From Lasiodiplodia sp. COLG20 (Eukaryota; Ascomycota; Dothideomycetes; Botryosphaeriales; Botryosphaeriaceae), in NCBI GenBank assembly GCA_009801085.1, contig VNWV01000003.1:1984001-2048000 (forward strand): DNA of 64,000 nt, given 5' to 3'. Of the stretch, positions 45,451 through 57,521 are shown piece by piece. Under the pieces are notes generated by a model, which was not told the DNA's origin, did not search any database, and saw only the letters and a program-made list of their open reading frames with translations. Position numbers and translations under genes: made by a program. Every line of letters starts with the position of its first letter. Position 1 is the first letter of the stretch.

Positions 45451-48400
45451 CTAGCCATGGTTGGCGCGCACTCCCTGAGAATACGGATTAGAAATAGGGG
45501 TTTTGCAAAAGCGTTGCGACTTACGAAGAGGAAGGCCAAATCTTGAATAGTCAGCCTCGAGAGACTCTTCCCTGCCTCTTCATCCAATGCCATTGTGATC
45601 AGCTGCTCCTTCTTCTTTTGGAGCGCCATGATGCGGTCCTCAACCGTGTGGTTCAGACTTTCGTCTCCCATCTTTTTTACCAAGATCCGGTTCACTACGA
45701 CAGGTCGAGTCTGTCCGAGACGGTGAGCTCGACCAATTGCCTGATACTCAACGTAGGGATTCCAGAAAGGATCCAAGATGATGACCTGAGACGCTGCATT
45801 GAGATTCAGACCAGCGTTACCGGCCTTCAGCGAGACGAGCATAATGTTGCAGTTAGGCGAATCGATAAAACGGTTCACGGCCTCATTGCGCAGGTCAACA
45901 GACATAGAACCATCAAGACGGGTGTACTCAATCTCCTCCCGATTCAAGGGTACTTCGACAATATCGAGCAGACTGGTAAACTGAGAGAAGACGAGTGTCT
46001 TCTCAGTGGGGTCCTCGGCCCTGATCTTGCGGAGCAGTTCCATTGTGCGGTCCACCTTAGCGCTGGTGACCCAATCCTTGCACAACCGTCTGAAGTAGCG
46101 GCGTTTGGCAGCGATGTTCCTGTGAGCCTCCCTACGAAGCTGCGCAAGTGTCATTTTCTGCTTGGGAGGCGCATCGGCCTTTCTTTCCTTCCCCTTCGAC
46201 TTCTTGGGCTTTGGTTTCGAGCGATCCGAGCCTGATCCCTCGACTTCATCATCTGGCACAATGAATCCATCGAGATCATCCTCTTCATCTTCATCGCTCT
46301 CTGAATCGCTGCTTGCGTAGGCTTCTTCCCTGGCAAATGGTCCCTCTTCATTTTCCTGGGCGTCTGGCATATGGACCTTTTTGAAAGAGTTGTAGTCGGT
46401 AATCCTCTTGGGATCTAGTTTTCCGCGGCAGTTAGGGCATTTGTAACCTTCTTCGCCTCGTGCAGGATCGGAAGTGATCCGTGCGAAGCACTCGCTGCAG
46501 GCGTTGTGACCACAAGGCAGGAAAATGGCTGGGTTCTCGACACCGTCAAGGCAGATCGGGCAGCTGAATGCTCCCTCTTCTGCCTTGATACGTAAAACAA
46601 CGTCCTCACTCAGCTGCTCAGCGAATTCGAGCAGTTCATCCTCAGAGAGACCCGCAGCGGGCTCCGCGAAGTCCTTGAGAAGATGCGGATGACAACACGC
46701 TTGGCGGAGGCGAAGCAGCAAGACCAAAATGTGCGAGTATGACTTGCCGACAGTACCTGCCTTGAGGTACTTGTTGAATTTCAGTTGTGTTTTGCTTTCG
46801 AGTGCCCTGTAAAAATCGTCTTGATCTTGGTCAAAGACAACGTGCTCCATCTCGATGGTCTTTGGTGGAAGCTCGAAGATGACTTTGCCATCTATCTTGG
46901 ACTGTTGGGTGCGGCGAAGAAGAATGGCCTTTAGCAAAGCCTGGAGCTTGCGCATGCCATCCTCTCTAATCGGCTTGCTTCCCTTTTCAAGCGAGGTTTT
47001 GATGTCAGCCCGGAAGTTGCCCCATTCGCAATAGGGTTGGATCCGAAGGAACCTGACTAGCCCGTAAAGCTCGTCAGTTCTGTTCATCATGGGCGTGCCA
47101 GTCATGCAGAGTCGGTAAATGGCTTTCAAGTCGCAGCAAGCTTTCGAAGTCTTCGTTTCTTTGTTCCTAATGTTGTGAGCTTCATCGAGAATGATCCTGT
47201 ACCACAAAGAATCCTTCCCTAGCAGCGGGTAGTCTTCGTTCTTTGGCCTTGGTACGGCTCCCTCAGGCTCGTCAGCATTGCGGGCCTCGAATTCTCTGAT
47301 CTTTTCTTTCCTGGTAAACTCCGAGGCCACCGTTCCGTAAGACGTAAGGACAATGTCAAACTGCCGAAGATCTCTGAAGGACTTCTTCTTCGAACCGTGA
47401 TATGTCATAACTTTCAAGGCATGATTGCCGCCCTTGATCTTCGTCTTGACTTCCCGCTCCCACTGCCGCATCAATGCGACAGGTGCAATGACCAGAGTTG
47501 TCTTCCTGAAAGGATCTTCAGGAGGTCTCGAAACGATCAAGGACAAAGCCTGGACGGTCTTACCGAGGCCCATCTCGTCAGCAAGAATGCTGCCTTTGTT
47601 CGATCCCTCTTCCATTTGTTTCATCCAAGCTACTCCCAATTTTTGGTGTTCCATCAGTTGAACAGCCATAGCCTCGGGAGTCGCAAGGCGGCGCTCAGGG
47701 GGTACTTCTTCATCCGGGCGAATGTTTTTGAGCATGTTCTTCACAGCCTCGCCACTCGACCCCTGGGTAGATTGTCCATATCCACCATAGCGGTCGAGCC
47801 ATTCCCGCTGACGGTCGGGCATGTTGTTAAGGTTTGCATGGCTTGGGTAATGGCCTGCCATGTGGCCCATTAAGTAGGGGGGTGTTGAGTTAGTGAATGG
47901 GTCGGGACGCTCGATGCCACCCTGCATTATGGTCGGGATCGAAGGACCGCCTCGAATAGGATCCCTACGCGGCCAAGGATTGTCGACAATTTGCAAGAAG
48001 TCCTCATATTCATCAATGGATACCGGGTTATCAATGGTCCCCTGCAAGGTATTGTAGATGGGCTGTGAACCAATAGTCCGGGGGACTCTTGTGCTGAATG
48101 CTTGCCGTGGAGGTGTGAAACCACCAGTCTGCTGGACGTGCCTTGGTGTGAAAACCGGGTTGACAGGGCGGTTTCGATTTGCGTACGCAGCCACCTCCTG
48201 GATGTCCGAGTCGGAATCAGAGTCGCAAAGATCAATGATCTCAACTCCATTACTGGTGGTCTGAGAACGGCCGGGTCCAGCCCTGCTCGAGTTCGACGAC
48301 GGGAAGTGATCCCTCGGCCTTGGAATGGCCGTACGCAGAGGACTACTATTAGAATATTCAGATTTGATGGACTGAGACGGTACGGAACGTGACAATGCCC

Positions 48401-49259
48401 CGTTCGCAGAAGGGAAGCGTTGTGGCGTTTGCCTGGAGACCTGGGCGTTCATGGACTGAGAGGAGAAAGAACGTTGAAATGGCGGGGGGTTGTGGTGTGG
48501 AACGCGCAAAGGCACTTGGAATGGCCCGCTTGAGGACCCGGCAGGCGTGCCGCCTTGAAAAGTATGCGGTGATTGGTGAAAGTTGGTCGGGGCCGGCTGC
48601 GGAGGTCGCTGGGATTGCATCTGATAGTGCGGCTGATGGCTCGGCGTCTCTTGAGCGGGCCAGCCCCACGCATAAGAATTCCCGACGTCCTGTCTATCTT
48701 GCTGCGACCCCGGATTCTGGTGAGCCTCACTTGGTCTGGCTGGTTCCAGCACCTGGTTGAGTGAGCTGTGCGCATACCTCACGCCACCAGCTTGAGCCTG
48801 GGTCTGCGGAGGATAAGTTTCGTACAGCTCTGGAAACGAGTCGTTCGAGCTAGAGGTACCCGGGGTAGTAGCAGCAGGACTGGGAGTGGTCCGGCTCGAC
48901 TTGTTCGCATGATCGGCAGTAAGGCTATCGTCGAAAGTCCTTGGGCGTTTGCGGGCGTTCGAGGTGAAAAAGTTGGAAGGCTCATTAGGCTGTTGGTAGA
49001 CGCCATGTGGTGGGAAGGGTGCAGGCTGGGCAGGCTGGGCAGGCTGGTAGCTGGCGTTCGCATATGAAGGGCCAGCCGTGCATGCTTGAAGGGCGTCGAG
49101 ACGTGACTGCAGGCTGGCGAGGGCTTCTTCTCGGTCGGTTTTGTCTTGCCAAAATGTTTCCGAGTCGGGGTCGAGGGTGTCAATGAGAATCTGGCAGAAG
49201 GTAATCTCGTCCTGAATTTCTTGCGCCGAAGCGTCGGGAGCCAGGTTGCTCAAACTCAT
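45451..49259 (-). CDS. SNF2-family translocase with RING finger, Uls1/Ris1-like
   Basis: Two exons (49259-45525 and 45474-45451) give 1252 aa. The last intron (GTAAGT...CAG, 50 nt) replaces a long read-through tail with GVRANHG, so the protein ends in LAFLFGVRANHG as expected for this family. The disordered N-terminal ~540 residues contain a SUMO-interacting-type motif (EIIDLCDSDSDSD, ~residue 340). The SNF2_N domain has ADEMGLGKT (~560) and DEAH (~692). A C3HC4 RING (~899-945) starts CPICLDGVENPAIFLPCGH. An acidic and basic linker separates it from Helicase_C (~1075-1230, with AIGRAHRLGQTRPV). This order (SIM, SNF2, RING between the helicase lobes) is that of yeast Uls1, a SUMO-directed translocase acting on Rad51/Top2 complexes. 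Rad16 and Rad5 are less likely because a SIM is present and HIRAN is absent. Confidence 0.9.
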
Positions 49260-51164
49260 GGTGAAAGCATGCGGGTGGAGTCGCTGAGGCGGGTTGCAAA
49301 AGACACGGTGCAAAGAAAAGGATCGTGTTGAAGTGCGTTGACGAGGGCGCGGCTTCCACGAAGGGTTCCTCGCCCACCGAACGGGAAGGAAGGAAGCCGG
49401 CGGTTGGCGGTGCGCGCAGGTCTAGGGTGACGCGCTTTCAGGCTGACGCGCTCCGGGGCTCGCACGCGTTCGCGAGGACGGCGGCGCGAACGAGCGACTT
49501 CAGCAGCGCGTGGGCTGTGGCCGGAGAAGGCGCAAAGAGCGTGAGGGTGCAGCAGAGCGGCGGCGAGGCTGCGGATGTCCGGGCTGTTGGCGATGCGGCT
49601 CAAAGGCCACAAAGCGAGCAGCGGTGCAGCTGACGGGGACGGCGACCAATGACGCACTCGCGCTGCTGCCGCAAGCTGGACGCGACTCAATCACCGCCGT
49701 GGCAAAGGGCGAGCGGCAAAGAAACGGCCAGCACACGTATTAAATAGCCTCGAAGGGTCAGCATAAGGCTGGCCTGCCGGGCGGGCGCACAGCATGGCGC
49801 TTTTCAACGCACTGCGCCCAGTGAGACAATCTGGGGAGCTGCCCGTCGAGCACAAAGCTGGCGCCCTGAGCCTCGCGTCTAAAGATGGGGTCCTCTCAAC
49901 GGCAGCCTTGCCGCCAGCGCTAGCCCTGTGGCCACCCCAGCTTCTCCAGGCTGCCGCGGGGTCTCAGCTCCGGATGCTCGCACCCGCGCGCGGCGAATCA
50001 CTTCAGCGAGCGCCGCTCAGCTGCCCTGTCGTGCTGTTGTGCGGTCACATGCTCATCTACTCGCTGCTCAGGCCTCCCTGCGCCGACGGGTGCGCAGCTG
50101 GTGGGAGGCAGCCCGCCCGCAGCAAACAATCCACCACCGTGCCATGCCCGTTGTATCACTCATCCCGCAATGCGTGCCGGAAAGCAGTCGTTCATGCGCC
50201 TGCGAAATGAAGATCATCAGCTACTCGGAATTCCAAATCATCCAGCTGGCCGCCAACATCTGCCCGACCAGGAACAGAGCGAAACAGAAATCCGAACGGG
50301 ACTGGTATACTGCCGGGCTATATCGAGTATCGTTCTCTCGCTTGGTGCCCAGACACGCTGCACGCTCGTCGCACCAACATGCCCAAGACGTGTCTGACGC
50401 AAGGCGCAAGCCATCGAGATGAAAAGGGACAATCAAGACTGTGAAGCAACCAAACACGACGATCGCAGGTAACTCATGCCAAAACAGAAATCAAATGTGC
50501 CTTTCGCCTCCCCAAAGACTCCGCCGGAATCGGCCCACCCCCTCCCAAAGCCTGCCTTCCCATCTTTTTCCCTTCGCCGCCGCAACTAATGCCCTTCGCA
50601 ATGCGCGCCCTTCCGGGCTCCGTTTTCCCCCACCCTGCGTCACTTCCACCACCGTCCCCGGCCGGACTGGCGCAAGATAACAAACACAAAATCCAAACTT
50701 GAAGCCAACAAAACGCAGAGCAGAACATCGGGTACCGGGGTGCCCGGAGAGCGGCTTCGCTCTCCAGCCCCAGCCAAGAAGAAAATTCAAGAGACCATCC
50801 GCTCCAATTGCATTTGTTGCTGAACGCCGAGCAGAAGACAAAAAGGAAATCCTGGTAACATTGTTATCCCATGACGCGCAAGAGCAAGAAGAGGCAAGTG
50901 TCGAGCAACGTAGGTACACGAGAAATAGATGGTATACGCTCGTCGAACAAAAGGACATGTCAGGCCGAGTGGTGTGCGTTTCTTCCTTTCTTTCTTGCCG
51001 GTGGCGACTTAATTGCTGGGCGACAGCCGCAGCGGCGCGGCGAAACGAGCGTTTCGCGCCAGGCACGGTGGCAAACGATTACTATCGATTGTCGCCTAAG
51101 AAGTCAAGTCAGCGTAACTGATTTGACTTTCGTATTCTCACGAGTGAGACGGAGAGGTCATCAG
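49260..51164. other. Promoter of the Uls1-like gene and 3' flank of the histidine kinase
   Basis: This 1.9-kb stretch lies between two minus-strand genes. The left ~500 bp, GC-rich, is the likely promoter of the SNF2/RING gene. No gene is supported. Frames of up to ~190 codons here are compositionally like the opposite strand and have no motifs. Confidence 0.5.
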
Positions 51165-54100
51165 CTACTGTGTGATCTGAGGAGAAGCTGCCGTTCTGTT
51201 AGTGCCAACCTCACAGTCTTGCGTTGACGGGGTGCTCACTCTATCCACGTGATCAGACTGATCAGCAGCCAGTAGCTTCGGACTCTCTTTGCCCGCCGCA
51301 CCCGTTTCCGTGTAACCGCGATTGTCCAGTTGCGGCCGGCGTGGCGTACCTCTGGGTGTGCCCTGCTGCGCTCCGTCTTGCTGTTTCTCTTTCTCGTTGT
51401 TATTGCCGCCGTACTCATCCTTCTCATTCTGAGAAAGAGCCATTCGCTGCCTGTCCTGTTCAAGCAGTGCTCCCCCAAGTGTTGCACAGCGGAGGATCGT
51501 TTGGATGAGCTGGTTCTGCTTGAGCGGTTTCGAAAGGTAGTCCTACAAGTCATTAGCTCTATGAGCGGATCGGTCTTCGCAAAGAACAGTGACTTACATC
51601 CATCTGGGCTTGCAGGCACTTCTCCCTGTCACCAACCATTGCGTGCGCCGTAAGCGCAATAACAGGAGTCGGGGTGAGATGGTGCTCGCGCTCATACTCT
51701 CTGATCTTAGCCGTGGCCTCAAAGCCTCCCATCACCGGCATTTGCACGTCCATCAATACAACGTCGTACTTGGTCTTCTTGATCTGTTCAAACGCCTCCA
51801 AACCGTTGTTGGCAACGGTGACGTTGTGATGGTACTTCTGCAAGATCTTGACAGCCAAACGTTGGTTGACGGCGTTATCTTCCGCGAGAAGAATGTTGAA
51901 AGACTTGGACTGGTTCGAGATGAGGGGTGCGGCGCGGCCGTCGAGTGCTGGAATTAATGCATTGCCCAAGTCAATGGGAAGGCAAGGCGTGGTGATGAAG
52001 CTCGAAATGCCATCTTCCAAAGCAGATTTTAAGCTGATCGCGACACGGGGCGTGACCATGACCAGTGGAATGTACTTGAACCTTTCCTCGCCACGAAGCT
52101 TCCGCGCGGTCAAGTTGCAGTCAACGATGACACAGTCATATGCATGCTTGCCAGGGCTTGGAATTTCCGACAGAGGGGTGTTCTCGTCGGTGTGGATGAC
52201 GTGTGGACGAAGATCCAAGGCTTTGAGATGATTGACAATCTCCTCGCCGTACCCGGTCTTTCCTTGGTCGATGAAGAGTACAGTGTGCTTGCTGTACGGC
52301 GAAAGTTGAGGCTGGATGGCGCTGATGTCTGGATTGCCGAGCCTCACCTTGCAGGTGAAGTAGAAAGTACTGCCGCAGCCAAACTCGGACTCAACCCACA
52401 TCTTTCCACCCATGAGAGTGACGAGTCGCTTGGAAATGGATAGACCAAGACCCGTACCACCGAACTTCCTCGTCGTAGAGCCATCGGCTTGCTGGAAAGT
52501 GTCGAAAATTAGGTTGAGCTTGTCGCCGTGAATACCAATTCCAGTGTCGGAAACAGCGAACTTGAAGATGTATTGGTCGGGTTTGCAGTCGATTTGGGGT
52601 GCCATCGAGATAGCAACCTTGACCTCGCCATGCTCAGTGAACTTGATTGCGTTGCCGACAAGGTTGAGAATAATCTGTCTGAGCCTGAAAGAATCGCCAA
52701 TAACGTAGTCAGGAACGGAGCTGTCGACCTGATACGCGAGATTGAGTCTTCTTTCATTGGCCCTGGACGAAAGCGACTTGAGAGCGTTGAAGATGGTACC
52801 GCGCAGAGAAAACGGAATTTCTTCCATAACCATGCGGTTCGCTTCAATCTTGGAAATATCCAGAATATCATCGATAATAGTCAGAAGCTGACCGGCAAGG
52901 TTGTGAACGATCGTGAGCATCTCACGTTGTGAGTGCGTGAGATCCGTATCGAGCGTCAACTGCGTCATGCCGATGATACCGTTCATTGGCGTCCGGATCT
53001 CGTGGGACATATTCGCTAGGAATTCGGACTTGGTCTTGTTGGCCAGTTCTGCAGCTTCCCTTGCCGCCGTGTTCCTTTGAATACTCTCTCTCAAGCTGGA
53101 AACCATTTTGTTGATCTTTCGCTTGAGCTCGTCCATTTCACCGGCGGCTTCGACAGTGATTTGGGTGAATTTTCCATCCGTGGCGGCCTGCGTAATGTCC
53201 CCAAAGGCTCTCACTTGTGAAGTCAAGTTCTGAGCCATGGTGTTGACGTCCGCCGTGATTTCCTTCCAGCGCCCGGTAATTCCTTCAACTTCGGCTTGAC
53301 CGCCCATCTTGCCGTCGACTCCGACATCCCTTGCGACACGCTTGACTGCAAGAGACCACTCGTCCAGTCGAGCAACCATGTCGTTGATGGTATCCTTGAG
53401 CAAACGGATTTCTCCTTCTGCATCGACATGCACACGGCGTGTCAAGTCTCCGCGAGAAAGGGCGCTTGTGACATCCGAGATACTGCGCACTTGGAGTGTC
53501 AAGTTCTGCGCCATGGTGTTGACATTGTCGGTCAAATCCTTCCATTTGCCCTCGACATTCTCCACTTCGGCTTGGCCTCCAAGCTTTCCTTCGGTTCCGA
53601 CCTCCCTGGCGACCTTGCTGACCTGGTATGCGAAATCGTTCAAACGGTCCACCATGGTGTTGATGGTGATCTTCAGTGCCAAGATCTCTCCTCTGACTTC
53701 GGCCTTGATCTTCTTGCTCAGATCACCACGAGCAACCGCAGTTGTGACTTCTGCGATCTCTCTGACCTGTGTTGTAAGATTGTCGGCCATACCGTTGACG
53801 TTTTCCGTCAGGTCTTTCCAGGTGCCTTCAACACCATGTACTCTGGCCTGTCCGCCGAGTCGACCTTCCGTACCGACTTCTCTGGCAATCTTCGTGACTT
53901 CATGCGCAAATTGCTGCAGTTGGTCGACCATGGAGTTGATCGTGTTTTTCAGTTCTGCAATCTCGCCCTTGCACTCTGCCGAAACCTTACGCGTGAGGTT
54001 ACCCTGAGCGACAGCCGTTGTAACTTGGGCTATGTCGCGCACTTGCGTTGTGAGATTCAAGGCCATGGCGTTCACGTTGATCGTGAGGTCGTTCCACATG

Positions 54101-55286
54101 CCCTGGACGCCTTCTATTCTTGCTTGTCCGCCGAGAATACCTTCTACACCGACATCGCGAGCGACTCTTGTGACTTCTGATGCGAAAGAACGGAGTTGGT
54201 CCACCATGGTATTGATCGTTTCCTGGAGTTGTAAGATCTCTCCTCTCGCAGGACGTTCGATCTTGCGACTGAGATCACCGTGGGCGACAGCTGTTGTAAC
54301 GACCGCGATTTCTCGCACCTGTTCCGTGAGATTCCGTGCCATGTCGTTGACTGAGAAGGGTTAGCAGCGATTCCATTTGTCCGAGAAGATTGATGCCTAC
54401 CGCTGTTGGTCAACTCCGCCCAGATGCCATCGACGCCGGTCAGGACAGCCTGGCCACCGAGGCGGCCCTCGGTGCCGACCTCCTTGGCCAGATTTGTGAC
54501 CTGACTGGCGAAGTCCTGAAGCTGGTCCACCATGGTGTTGATGGTGCGCTTGAAAGTCGTAATTTCGGGGTCCATCTCCTTGGCGTGAATCAAAACCTTT
54601 TTGCTGAGATCACCGTGTGCGACGGCCGTGACAATGCTACCAATTTCGCGAAGAGCCTTCTGGAAGGCCAGATTTGCCTGCTGATGTTTCTGCAGCTCTC
54701 GCTTGAGAGCTCCAATGTCCTCGATGCCATGGCCGAAGGCCTTGTCCTGATCCCGGAGCTGCCGGGTAACCTCGGCGCTGAGGCTGTCTATGTGCTCTCG
54801 CTGGCTCTGGATTTGCTCGGCCTGCTTGTTCAGGTGGTCGCGCAGGTAAGCGAGTTGGTCCTCGGTCAGCTGCGCCGCGGGCACCGCCCGCTCGCCAGGC
54901 GTCTCTTTCTCCTTCAGCCAGTTTGTAACCCATGAGGCCTGCCTGTCTCGACCGGCAATCGCGCGGTTCTGGGGCGTCTGCAGCTGGTGGTTTTCGCCGG
55001 GGAAGGGAGAGTGCAGGTTGGGCTCGCCGGGAGTGATGGGGAAGGTGTTGTTGTCGACCGTCCGGGCTTTCGCCTCGAGGTACTGGACGCGCGACGACAG
55101 GGCGGCGAGCTCGCGCTCGAGCGCCCGCTTCGTCTCACTGTCGGGGCCGGGGAGCGTCAACGAAGCGGCCTTCCCACCGTTGGCCGCAACCTGGCCAGGG
55201 AAGGACCTGTCGACCTGGGGATCATGCTGCTTCGCGAGGTTCGACAGGATAGCGACGAGCGCTGAGGCGGTCTCGTCGTGAGACAT
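51165..55286 (-). CDS. nikA: Group III hybrid histidine kinase (Nik1/Os-1/NikA)
   Basis: Three exons give 1338 aa: 55286-54401, 54350-51598 and 51542-51165. The N-terminal ~190 residues include a coiled coil. Five complete HAMP repeats and one partial repeat follow, each marked by [13 protein letters not shown] and GGQA-type motifs. Next come the HisKA domain with the phospho-acceptor box [11 protein letters not shown] (His ~742), the HATPase_c domain with [17 protein letters not shown] and [10 protein letters not shown], and a receiver domain with [12 protein letters not shown] (Asp ~1160). The tail is Gln/Asn/Lys-rich. This cytosolic kinase feeds the Ypd1-Ssk1-Hog1 osmotic pathway and is the mediator of phenylpyrrole and dicarboximide fungicide action. 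Mutations in its HAMP array are known to cause resistance. Both introns restore continuous conserved sequence ([28 protein letters not shown]). Confidence 0.96.
53160..54590 (-). repeat. Tandem 276-bp HAMP-coding repeats
   Basis: Five copies of a 92-codon unit lie in tandem inside the histidine kinase gene. The GGQA-coding motif recurs with its same base at 53293, 53569, 53845 and 54121, exactly 276 bp apart, then at 54447. The last step is 326 bp because a 50-nt intron (54351-54400) interrupts it. The outer limits given are approximate. Confidence 0.9.
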
Positions 55287-57521
55287 CGTTGTGACGCACG
55301 TCTACAGCGTGGTTCTCGCACCGTGCATTGGGCCAAAAAGTCGCTGTGAAGTGTGGTGCTGGTCCGCGGACTGGGGGCGTGTGAGGCTGCTCGTACGACG
55401 GCGGGGAGCGCGGGCTTGGGGACAGATGGGACGGGTGGCAAGGCGATGCAGGAGGACACCGCTGGATGGAGGCGGGAGAGGATGCGGAAGAAGCAAAACA
55501 GCCCTGGCCCAAGGGTGAGGGGACTTCGCAACGGCGCAGCGCACGAAAAAAGGAGCGTGGTGGAGAGGCAGTCGCAATGCAGAACGCTCCGTCTGCCTCG
55601 ATGGGCGCCAGCCCAGAGCCTATCTTAGCGAATCGAGAGCCCCGGCCGACAGGGGGCTAGCGACAAAGGTTCAACGCCGCCGCGCTGGCTTGGGCCAATT
55701 TCTGACGTAGTGAGCACGCCGCCCGGCGACACTGGGGACGTGCGCAGGCGCGGGCGGGCGTGCTGGCGGACAGCGACAAAGGGAAGCGTGGCGAGGCGGC
55801 GGACGCGTGCCAGGAAGGCCTCGACATGCGCGCCTCGTGGCCGTCAGTCCCAGGGCCCGCGATCTGAGGGGAGGGGGGCTCGCTCGCGCGGGCGCGGGCG
55901 AAGTGGTGCTGCGCTGCAGTGGCGCGCCGGCGCTGCGAGCCGTACAGGGCTGGCAGTTAAGTGGAAACAACGCTCCGCGCCGCCGATAATGCCCGCCGCA
56001 GCGAGCCCCTTTCTGGAGTCGCAGTCGCGCAGCACCTATCATCGATGCCGCAGCCGCCTGTGTTACAACGACCGGCTTGAACGCCGCGCCGCCCACACCT
56101 TCCGAGCAGCTCACAGACACACCAGTCGAGGCGGGCACCCAAGGGCCGCCAATGACTCGGCGCGGGTGCTGGCAGGCGGGCATGGGAATACGAGCACGCG
56201 GCGAGCCCGGCACTGATTCGCTGGCGGGCCCCGAGCGTTGCGCGTGCGCGCGCTCGACGCCCGCTCGCGTCGCCGCCGCAGCGGAGGACGCACGAGACGC
56301 AGCCAAGGTGCGGTGTTTGCGACGACGTGCTGTGCTGCTCCACCTCGCGCTCGGTAGACACGAGTCTGCACTGCTCGTTTCAGGCGCTGGCGCGCAGCTT
56401 AAGCTCGCCGATCGCAGCACCCCGACGGGTTAGCTCTCAGCATTGCTGCCTATGCGACACGGTTTCAGGGTCTTGCGCCCGCCCGCTAATGCTGCCTGGC
56501 GTCGCCTCGCAGGTTGGGCGCCGGAAGCCACACGTGCGCGGGCGGGCTCAATTTCTACCTCAGCGCGACATGCCCACACGACGGTGAGGAGATCTGCCTG
56601 CCAATCTCACCGCACCCAGTCTCAACCGCGAGCGAAGATCAAATCCCACCACAATCTCGGCCCGAATCGGCGTCTGACCCTGCGTCCCAAAGCTGAGCCG
56701 ACTGCGCCTGCACACGTCTGTGGGGTGGCGCGGGTGGGTTCCCAAATCCAGGGAAAATTCGACAGCCGGCACCACCCGCCAGATAGCCGCCTGCCGTGGG
56801 TCGCGAATGCGGCGCTGCAACGTCGCCGTGGGCGCGCTGCCGGAGCCCGCCCGTACGACGCGCTACGCTGTGCTCGGAAATAAACAATCCCTCCCCGTCG
56901 CCCTGGGCTGCCAGGATAATTCTCGGTGTCGCCCTCAGTCATTACTGAAAAGATCGATCCGGGGAGCTAGGACCATGACCACGTAGATCCGGCAGGTGAC
57001 CTCCGGAACGGGCCCTCTTGCAGCAGCCGCTGCGTAGCGCCGCGGCGGCCTGTCGCCACGCCTCCATCGCGCGCCATGTGAAAACGGTGAGCACGCCGTC
57101 GATGGCCGGTGAGCACGGCAGCCACCAATCTGCTGCGAGAAGTCGCCCGCTCCATGTCCCTGCCAGCTGCCCACCGCCCGTTGCAAGGGAGTCAAGTGGG
57201 GGCAAAGGGTCTTATGCCGGCCATGCGGATTGGCGGATGGAGGAATGATCACTCCAGCACTCCAGCACCAGGCCACCGCCAAGCCGAATGGATGCTTGAT
57301 CAACGGGCAGCCCGTGGTCTTGCCACGACAAGGTCTCGGAAGCCCGATTGCAAAACCGTGGGCGCTTCTTTACTTAGTGTTTCCGGTCGGTCCACGACCG
57401 TAGCTCCCATTGGAGCGTATATTAGCTATAGTACGCGGGGGGTATAGATGCTTCTTCCTTCTCCGATGTGCTTTCGCTAGCGACGGCGACCGAGCTTCAT
57501 CGCCACAAGAGCCTCATCTTT
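55287..57521. other. Long upstream region of the histidine kinase gene
   Basis: This 2.2-kb, very GC-rich stretch lies between the kinase start and the 3' end of the LAA2-like gene. The many overlapping frames on both strands are Arg/Ala/Pro-rich composition artefacts. It presumably holds the kinase promoter and leader. I could not assign specific sites. Confidence 0.5.

Noticed and set aside
53296..54180. 294-codon frame antisense to the histidine kinase
   Set aside because: It runs opposite the HAMP repeats and inherits their periodicity (its own sequence repeats every 92 residues). No independent coding evidence.
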